Translations under genes and position numbers: made by a program
The notes under the pieces: generated by a model
The model's database searches: none
Told to the model about the DNA's origin: nothing
The model's input: only the letters and a program-made list of their open reading frames with translations
From: CAVQGM01 sp963712065
GTDB lineage: Bacteria > Actinomycetota > Acidimicrobiia > Acidimicrobiales > Acidimicrobilacustridaceae
Direction: 5' to 3'
Length of the DNA stretch: 64,000 nucleotides
NCBI GenBank assembly: GCA_963712065.1
Contig: CAVQGM010000001.1
Coordinates: 1,550,001 to 1,614,000, forward strand
In this document: positions 58,352-64,000 of the stretch, piece after piece
Numbering within the stretch: position 1 is the stretch's first letter
Layout: every line of letters starts with the position of its first letter

Positions 58352-58798
58352 GTGCCCACGTACACACCGAAAGCCAGTGAGATCGAGCGAGCCTGGTTCG
58401 TCGTCGACGCCGAGGGCAAGGTCCTCGGCCGGGTCGCCACCGAGGTCGCCCGGATCCTCCGGGGCAAGCACAAGCCCACCTTCACCCCCCACCTCGACAC
58501 CGGCGACTTCGTGATCGTGGTCAACGCCGACAAGATCGTGCTCACCTCGAACAAGGCCGACAAGGTGCACGTGCACCGCCACTCGGGGTACCCGGGCGGC
58601 CTGCGCACCCAGACCTACGGGGACCTGCTCGACCGCAAGCCGGAGGAGGCCGTCCGCAGGGCCGTTCGCGGCATGCTGCCGAAGAACCGCCTCGGCCGCC
58701 AGATGCTGCGCAAGCTGAAGGTGTACGCCGGTCCCACCCATCCCCACGCCGCCCAGCGTCCCCAGCCGCTCGAGCTGGCGCACGCCCGGGCCCGCTGA
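58352..58798 (+). CDS. rplM: 50S ribosomal protein L13
   Basis: Early-assembly protein, 148 aa, starting MPTYTPKASEIERAWFVVDA from GTG 58352. It contains LGRVATEVARILRGKHKPTF, YRHSGYPGGL-like HRHSGYPGGLRTQTY and MLPKNRLGRQMLRKLKVYAG. Upstream in-frame codons belong to the leader. Paired with rpsI 20 bases downstream, as in most bacteria. Confidence 0.97.
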   Translation: MPTYTPKASEIERAWFVVDAEGKVLGRVATEVARILRGKHKPTFTPHLDTGDFVIVVNADKIVLTSNKADKVHVHRHSGYPGGLRTQTYGDLLDRKPEEAVRRAVRGMLPKNRLGRQMLRKLKVYAGPTHPHAAQRPQPLELAHARAR

Positions 58799-58818
58799 CC
58801 GACACCACGGGGTCGAAG

Positions 58819-59211
58819 ATGCCGAATCCGCTCGTCCAGTCCACCGGCCGCCGCAAGCGGGCCGTCGCCCGCGTGCGGGTGCGTCCCGGTGCCGGTGAGA
58901 TCACGATCAACCGGCGGCCCGTCGCGGAGTACTTCCCCTCCGAGACCCACCAGATGATCGTCACCGAGCCGCTGCGGCTCACCAACACCAACGAGGTCTA
59001 CGACGTCGACGCGACCATCGACGGCGGCGGGGTCTCCGGTCAGGCCGGCGCCCTGCGCCACGGCATCGCCCGGGCGCTCGTCGAGCTCGACCCCGAGCTT
59101 CGCTCCGAGCTCAAGCGGGCCGGCTTCCTCACGCGCGACGCGCGCGAGAAGGAGAGCAAGAAGTACGGCCTCAAGAAGGCCCGCAAGGCGCCGCAGTACT
59201 CGAAGCGCTGA
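58819..59211 (+). CDS. rpsI: 30S ribosomal protein S9
   Basis: P-site tRNA-contacting protein, 130 aa. It has STGRRKRAVARVRVRPGAGE, GGGVSGQAGALRHGIARALV and the C-terminal RKAPQYSKR tail that reaches the tRNA. Full length; glmM follows after 22 bases, the usual actinobacterial order. Confidence 0.98.
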   Translation: MPNPLVQSTGRRKRAVARVRVRPGAGEITINRRPVAEYFPSETHQMIVTEPLRLTNTNEVYDVDATIDGGGVSGQAGALRHGIARALVELDPELRSELKRAGFLTRDAREKESKKYGLKKARKAPQYSKR

Positions 59212-59233
59212 TCAGCCGGCTCGCCTCGGTCCG

Positions 59234-60655
59234 ATGACGCTGCGCTTCGGCACGGACGGTGTCCGGGGTCCAGCCGACGAGCTCACCGATCACCTGATCG
59301 TTTCCCTCGGACGTGCCGCGGCCCGGATCGTGGCGCCATCGTTGCGCGGCGTCCCCGAGCGACCGTTCGTGATCGGCCGCGACACCCGCGAGTCCGGTCC
59401 TCGGCTCGAGGCCGCCCTCACCGCCGGCCTGGCCGCCGAAGGGGTCACCGCCGAGGTCCTGGGCGTGGCCCCCACCCCGGCCGTGGCCTGGATCGCGGCC
59501 GCACGCGACGTGCCCGGCGCCATGATCTCGGCCTCGCACAACCCGTACGGCGACAACGGCATCAAGTTCTTCGCCGCCGGCGGGCTGAAGCTCACCGACG
59601 CCGTCGAAGAGCACCTCGAGGCCGAGCTCGACCGACTGCTGGAGGAGGGCGGTCCAGCCGGCGAGGGATCGGTCGCTCCCGCAGATGAGGTCGTCGGCCG
59701 GGGTCCGGCAGCGGAGGAGATGGCACCCGGACGGCGAAGCGCCCCGGCCGGAGGCGGAGCCGGTGCGATGGATGTGGAGCGGTACGGCCTGGCGGTCGTG
59801 GAGTCGATCGACGGTCGAACGCTCGACGGCCTGCACGTGGTCGTCGACTGCGCCAACGGGGCGGCCTCGCTCGTGGCGCCGACGGTGCTGCGCCGGCTGG
59901 GTGCCCGGGTGGAGGTCATCCACGCCCGTCCCGACGGCCGCAACATCAACGACGGGTGCGGGTCGACCCACCCGGACGACCTGCGGGCGGCGGTCGTGGC
60001 CGCCGGCGCCCACGTCGGCCTGGCCTTCGACGGCGATGCCGACCGCGTGCTCGCCGTCGACGAGACGGGCGGGCTGGTCGACGGCGACCATCTGATCGCC
60101 CTGTGCGCCATCGACCGACACGAGCGGGCACGGCTCCCCGGCGACACCGTCGTCGTGACCGTCATGACCAACCTCGGCTTCCGGCAGGCCATGGCCCGCC
60201 GCGGCATCCAGGTCGTCGAGACCGCGGTGGGGGACCGGTACGTGCTCGAGGCGCTCGAGGCCGGCGGGTACGGCCTCGGCGGCGAGCAGTCCGGCCACGT
60301 CATCTTCCGCGAGCTCGCCACGACCGGAGACGGCCTCCTGACGGGCGTCCAGCTGCTCGACCTGCTGGCCCGTTCGGGCCGGCCCCTCTCCGAGCTCGCC
60401 GCCGACGCCATGACCAGGCTCCCCCAGGTGTTGCGCAACGTACGCGTCGCGCACCGCGACCCGGCCATCCTCGACGCCATCGCCGGCGACGTCGCCACCG
60501 TCGAAGCCGAGCTGGGTGACGACGGCCGGGTGCTCGTCCGGGCGAGCGGCACCGAGCCCCTGGTGCGCGTCATGGTCGAGGCGGCCGACGCCGACATGGC
60601 CGATGCGGCGGCGGAGCGGCTGGTCGCCGCCGTGGCTCGCGTCGCCTCTCAGTAG
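59234..60655 (+). CDS. glmM: Phosphoglucosamine mutase with repeat-derived linker insertion
   Basis: Interconverts glucosamine-6-P and glucosamine-1-P on the path to UDP-GlcNAc. It is 473 aa, about 25 longer than usual. Phosphoserine motif: MISASHNPYGDNGIKFF. Magnesium motif: FDGDADRVLAVDE. Substrate-binding GGEQSGH and the C-terminal phosphate loop RASGTEPLVRVMVE. The excess lies after LEAELDRLLEEGG, a Gly/Pro/Ala-rich stretch coded in part by a copy of the dispersed palindromic repeat (59725-59761). Its stop TAG is also the first half of the -10 box of the next gene. Confidence 0.96.
   Translation: MTLRFGTDGVRGPADELTDHLIVSLGRAAARIVAPSLRGVPERPFVIGRDTRESGPRLEAALTAGLAAEGVTAEVLGVAPTPAVAWIAAARDVPGAMISASHNPYGDNGIKFFAAGGLKLTDAVEEHLEAELDRLLEEGGPAGEGSVAPADEVVGRGPAAEEMAPGRRSAPAGGGAGAMDVERYGLAVVESIDGRTLDGLHVVVDCANGAASLVAPTVLRRLGARVEVIHARPDGRNINDGCGSTHPDDLRAAVVAAGAHVGLAFDGDADRVLAVDETGGLVDGDHLIALCAIDRHERARLPGDTVVVTVMTNLGFRQAMARRGIQVVETAVGDRYVLEALEAGGYGLGGEQSGHVIFRELATTGDGLLTGVQLLDLLARSGRPLSELAADAMTRLPQVLRNVRVAHRDPAILDAIAGDVATVEAELGDDGRVLVRASGTEPLVRVMVEAADADMADAAAERLVAAVARVASQ
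59725..59761 (-). repeat. Palindromic-repeat copy inside glmM
   Basis: Aligned without gaps to the element at 19741-19777, 30 of 37 bases match, beginning ACCCGGA and ending GGAGGCGGAGCC. It keeps the glmM frame and codes about 12 residues (PGRRSAPAGGGA) in the linker between domains 1 and 2. Confidence 0.6.
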
Positions 60656-60658
60656 GCT
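60653..60658 (+). promoter_or_regulatory. Leaderless -10 box of the GlmS-like gene
   Basis: TAGGCT, whose TAG is also the glmM stop codon, ends 8 bases before the ATG at 60667. There is no ribosome site, so leaderless translation is likely. Confidence 0.55.
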
Positions 60659-60666
60659 GGTCCGCC

Positions 60667-63600
60667 ATGTGCGGGATCATCGCCGTCGTCCGCCGTCGGG
60701 CCGGTGCAGGACCTCTGCCGGCGAGCGACGAGCTGCTGGCCCTGCTCGAACCGGTGCCGACCCTCGTGGCCATGGCGCGCGACGGCGGCGGCGACGCCGA
60801 CCTCGATGCCGCGGCCGGGCACCTGAGCCGGCTCGACGCGGCACTCCGCGGCGTGGCCGGGGTGCGCGCCCTGCTCGCGGACCGCGCCCTCGTCGCCACC
60901 GTCGACACCATCACCGAGGGCCTCGAGCGCACCGTCGAGGGCCTCGAGCGCGACCTCGACGAAGGGCGGGTGCCCACGTCCGACCTCGAGGCGTTCAACG
61001 CCGCCCTCGTCCGGGTGAAGGACGCGCTCTGGGCCGTGCGCCACGATCGGTTGCGGGCCGCGGCGGCGGTGGAGGACCTGGCCGGCGCCGGCGCGGGTGC
61101 CGCCGCCGTCGCCGGCTTCCTGTCGATCCACCAGGCGCTGTCGGCCCTCGACCGGCTGGAGGTGCGCGGCCGTGACTCCGCCGGCCTGGCCGTCACCGTT
61201 CGCCGTCACGGGCTCGACCTCGACGGCCCCGGCCTCGAGCCGGTGATCGCGGCCCGTGCCGCCGACCCCCTGTTCGGTGACGGCTCGGTGCGCACGCCCG
61301 ACGGCCACCTCGTGTTCGTCTACAAGGCGGCGGCCGAGATCGGCGAGCTGGGGGACAACACCCGGGCCCTCAGGTCGTCCATCCGCGGCGACACCCTGCT
61401 CCACCAGGCGCTCTCGGGGGACGACCCCGAGGCCCTCGTCCTCGGCCACACGCGCTGGGCGAGCGTCGGCATCATGTCGTCACCGAACGCCCACCCGCTC
61501 GACTCGGGCGAGGTCGACGCACCCGGTGGCCCGTTCTTCACCGCGGTGCTCAACGGCGACGTCGACAACTTCGCCGACCTCAAGGCGGCCGAGGGACTGC
61601 GCATCGCGGCCGAGATCACGACCGACGCCAAGGTCATCCCCACGCTCGCCTCCCGTCACCTGGCCGTCGGCGGCGACCTCGTCGAGGCGTTCCGCGCCAC
61701 GGCCGACTCGCTCGAGGGATCGGTGGCGGTGGCGGCCGGCGCCTCGTCGGCCCCCGGTGACCTGCTCCTCGCCCTGCGTGGGAGCGGCCAGGCGCTCTAC
61801 GTCGGTCTGGCCGACGACGCCTTCCTCGTCGCCAGCGAGCCCTACGGCGTGGTGGAGGAGACCGATCGCTACCTGCGCATGGACGGCGAGGCGCCGACCG
61901 ATCCCACCAACCCCGCGTCGCGGGGGCAGATCATCCGGCTGTCGGCGGCGGCGGCGGGCTCGGTCGAGGGCATCGACCGCTACGCCTACGACGGCACCCC
62001 CCTTCCCGTCTCCGCCGAGGAGCTGAGCACGGCGCAGATCACCACGCGCGACATCGACCGCGGCACGTTCCCCCACTACCTGCTCAAGGAGATCTCCGAG
62101 GCGCCGGGGTCGTTCCGCAAGACGCTGCGGGGCAAGCTCGTCGACGTGGACGGGAGCCTCACGGTCGACCTGGGCGACGACGTCCTGCCGCCCGAGGTGC
62201 GGTCACGCCTCGCCGAGGGCGACATCCGTCGTCTGTTGGTCATCGGCCAGGGGACGGCCGCCGTCGCCGGGCAGAGCCTGATCGGTGCGTTCCGAGTCGC
62301 CGCCCCTTCGTCGCCGCTGACCGTCGCCGCCCTCCCCGCCACCGAGCTGTCGGGCTTCGACCTGCGCGACGACATGCGCGACACGCTGGTCGTGGCGATC
62401 AGCCAGAGCGGTACGACCACCGACACCAACCGCACCGTCGACCTCGTCCGGGCCCGAGGGGCCACGGTCGTCGCGATCGTCAATCGTCGCAACAGCGACC
62501 TCACCGACAAGGCCGATGGCGTGCTCTACACGTCCGACGGTCGCGACGTGGAGATGAGCGTCGCCTCCACGAAGGCCTTCTACGCGCAGATCGCGGCGTG
62601 CTTCCTCCTGGCGTTCGGGCTGGCCGACGCCACCGGTGCCGAGCCCGGAGCCGAGCGCGACGCGGTGCTGACCGACCTGCGCTGCCTCCCCGACGCCATG
62701 GAGCGCACGCTCGGGCTGCGGCCGGCGATCGCCGATGCCGCCCACCAGTTCGCGCCGAGCCGGCGCTACTGGGCCGTGGTGGGCAACGGCGTCAATCGCA
62801 TCGCGGCCCAGGAGGTGCGGATCAAGCTCTCCGAGCTCTGCTACAAGTCGATCGCGTGCGACGCCACCGAGGACAAGAAGCACATCGACCTCTCGGCCGA
62901 GCCGCTCATCGTCGTGTGCGCCGCCGGGCTGGTCGGGTCCACGGCCGATGACGTGGCGAAGGAGGTGGCGATCTACCGGGCGCACAAGGCGGCGCCGATC
63001 GTGATCGCCAGCGAGGGCGAGGAGCGCTTCGGCGCGGCCCTCGCCGCCGTGCTGGTCCCACCCACCCACCCGAGCCTCGCCTTCGTCCTGTCCGCCATGG
63101 TCGGCCATCTGTTCGGTTACGAGGCGGCGCTGGCCATCGACACCCAGGCCCGGCCCCTGCGTGAGGCCCGCGCCGCCATCGAGATCGCCATCTCCGACGC
63201 GCCGGCGGGGGTGGTCGACGCCGAGGAGGTGCAGGCCCACCTCTCGCCGGTGCTGACGCCCATCGCCATGCGCTTCTTCGACGGGCTGCGCGCCGGCGAG
63301 TACGACGGCCACCTCGAGGCCGGCACCGCCGTGAGGCTCACCTCGCTGCTCCGCTACGCCCTCGGGGTGACCGACCTCGACGCCTACCAGATCGAGTTCG
63401 GTCGGGTCGGCACCCCGAGCGTCGTCATCGAGGACCTGACCGCTGCGCTGACGCGTGCCATCGACGAGCTCACCCGCCCGGTCGACGCCATCAAGCACCA
63501 GGCCAAGACCGTCACGGTCGGCATCTCGCGGTCGGACGAGACGCTGCTGCAGGTGCCGCTCGTCAAGGCGGTGATCGATGCCGGCGTGGCCCGCGACCGT

Positions 63601-64000
63601 CTCAGCTACCAGGCCCTGCGCACCCTTGCCGCCCTCGAACCGCTCGTCGACGAGGTGCTCGGCTACACCCGCTACCGCATCGATGGCCGGCTCGACGATC
63701 CGACCGGCGAGCCGAGCGCGGTGGTGATCGATCGAGGGGGCCTCGGTCGCGAGCTGCGCAGCCGCACCGAGGACAACCCCGTGCTGCGAGGCACCAAGCA
63801 CCGCGTCGCCATCGAGCGCCAGGTCGTGGTGGCTCGGGGCCGCAGCGACGGCCGCACGGTCCTCATCGTGCCCGAGATCAAGGACAACCAGACCACCGGC
63901 CTCACGCTCCTGCACGTGCGGCTGTGCGAGGGGCTGGCCCTCGCGCCGCTCCGCGCCGTGCTCCAGGGGTATCGCAACCGCTACGCGTCGCTGCGGGACG
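60667..64000 (+). CDS. glmS: Giant GlmS-like glutamine amidotransferase/SIS protein (3' partial)
   Basis: Glucosamine-6-phosphate synthase-like; at least 1,111 residues against about 610 normally, running off the window. C2 of MCGIIAVV is the expected N-terminal nucleophile. The next glutaminase motif, LSALDRLEVRGRDSAGLAV, comes at about 155 rather than 20, after a helical, Ala/Leu/Asp-rich insertion. GHTRWASVG (260-268) and LNGDVDN (N296) follow. SIS1 begins at about 475 (LLKEISEAPGSFRKTLRG; SQSGTTTDTN; VASTKAF), SIS2 at about 700 (WAVVGNGVNRIAAQEVRIKL). At least 280 further residues beyond the normal end match nothing I know. It follows glmM, so glucosamine synthesis is likely. Confidence 0.85.
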   Translation, partial: MCGIIAVVRRRAGAGPLPASDELLALLEPVPTLVAMARDGGGDADLDAAAGHLSRLDAALRGVAGVRALLADRALVATVDTITEGLERTVEGLERDLDEGRVPTSDLEAFNAALVRVKDALWAVRHDRLRAAAAVEDLAGAGAGAAAVAGFLSIHQALSALDRLEVRGRDSAGLAVTVRRHGLDLDGPGLEPVIAARAADPLFGDGSVRTPDGHLVFVYKAAAEIGELGDNTRALRSSIRGDTLLHQALSGDDPEALVLGHTRWASVGIMSSPNAHPLDSGEVDAPGGPFFTAVLNGDVDNFADLKAAEGLRIAAEITTDAKVIPTLASRHLAVGGDLVEAFRATADSLEGSVAVAAGASSAPGDLLLALRGSGQALYVGLADDAFLVASEPYGVVEETDRYLRMDGEAPTDPTNPASRGQIIRLSAAAAGSVEGIDRYAYDGTPLPVSAEELSTAQITTRDIDRGTFPHYLLKEISEAPGSFRKTLRGKLVDVDGSLTVDLGDDVLPPEVRSRLAEGDIRRLLVIGQGTAAVAGQSLIGAFRVAAPSSPLTVAALPATELSGFDLRDDMRDTLVVAISQSGTTTDTNRTVDLVRARGATVVAIVNRRNSDLTDKADGVLYTSDGRDVEMSVASTKAFYAQIAACFLLAFGLADATGAEPGAERDAVLTDLRCLPDAMERTLGLRPAIADAAHQFAPSRRYWAVVGNGVNRIAAQEVRIKLSELCYKSIACDATEDKKHIDLSAEPLIVVCAAGLVGSTADDVAKEVAIYRAHKAAPIVIASEGEERFGAALAAVLVPPTHPSLAFVLSAMVGHLFGYEAALAIDTQARPLREARAAIEIAISDAPAGVVDAEEVQAHLSPVLTPIAMRFFDGLRAGEYDGHLEAGTAVRLTSLLRYALGVTDLDAYQIEFGRVGTPSVVIEDLTAALTRAIDELTRPVDAIKHQAKTVTVGISRSDETLLQVPLVKAVIDAGVARDRLSYQALRTLAALEPLVDEVLGYTRYRIDGRLDDPTGEPSAVVIDRGGLGRELRSRTEDNPVLRGTKHRVAIERQVVVARGRSDGRTVLIVPEIKDNQTTGLTLLHVRLCEGLALAPLRAVLQGYRNRYASLRD

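Overview
The window is a high-GC (about 70% by eye) bacterial chromosome segment made almost entirely of core housekeeping genes. Gene content and style point to an actinomycetote: the nuoHIJKLMN order, the tRNA-Trp/secE/nusG/rplK block, the actinobacterial coiled-coil insert in RpoC, leaderless promoters and many GTG starts. It may be a member of the Acidimicrobiia, but that placement is inference and was not checked against any database.

Layout. 1-8603: the 3' half of a complex I operon (nuoH partial to nuoN), followed by a MidA/NDUFAF7-type methyltransferase. 8649-11110: acetyl-CoA synthetase (frameshifted) and a HAD phosphatase. 11262-16536, minus strand: YajQ, cytochrome bd oxidase (cydAB), tRNA-Tyr, a GNAT acetyltransferase and an unusual membrane-anchored SMC/ABC-like ATPase. 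16537-16960: a gene-free stretch with a 52-bp tandem repeat array. 16961-23884: tRNA-Thr, tRNA-Met, tuf copy 1 (frameshifted), rpmG, a fused ECF sigma/anti-sigma gene, tRNA-Trp, secE, nusG, rplK, rplA, rplJ, rplL. 23957-26871: three accessory genes between rplL and rpoB. 27162-39785: rpoB, rpoC, a small membrane protein, rpsL, rpsG, fusA, tuf copy 2. 39847-59211: rpsJ, an antisense DUF3445 gene, then the S10-spc-alpha ribosomal block through secY-adk-map-infA to rplQ, truA, rplM, rpsI. 59234-64000: glmM and a giant GlmS-like protein that runs off the window.

Most genes serve translation, transcription and respiration. Stops and starts overlap by 1-4 bases through most of the ribosomal block, which indicates translational coupling. 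Complex I and cytochrome bd together suggest an aerobic or microaerobic respirer. glmM and glmS supply UDP-GlcNAc precursors.

The interesting signals sit inside this conserved background: a GlmS-like protein with extra N-terminal and C-terminal regions; a 101-residue unknown gene coupled between rplD and rplW; L22 with a His/Glu-rich duplicated tail; RpoC lacking all four cysteines of its second zinc site; a sigma/anti-sigma fusion; two tuf copies with alien codon usage; and a dispersed palindromic repeat, one copy of which appears to lie inside glmM. Five single-base frameshifts in otherwise intact conserved genes suggest residual indel errors in the assembly, so broken genes here should not be taken as true pseudogenes without checking reads.
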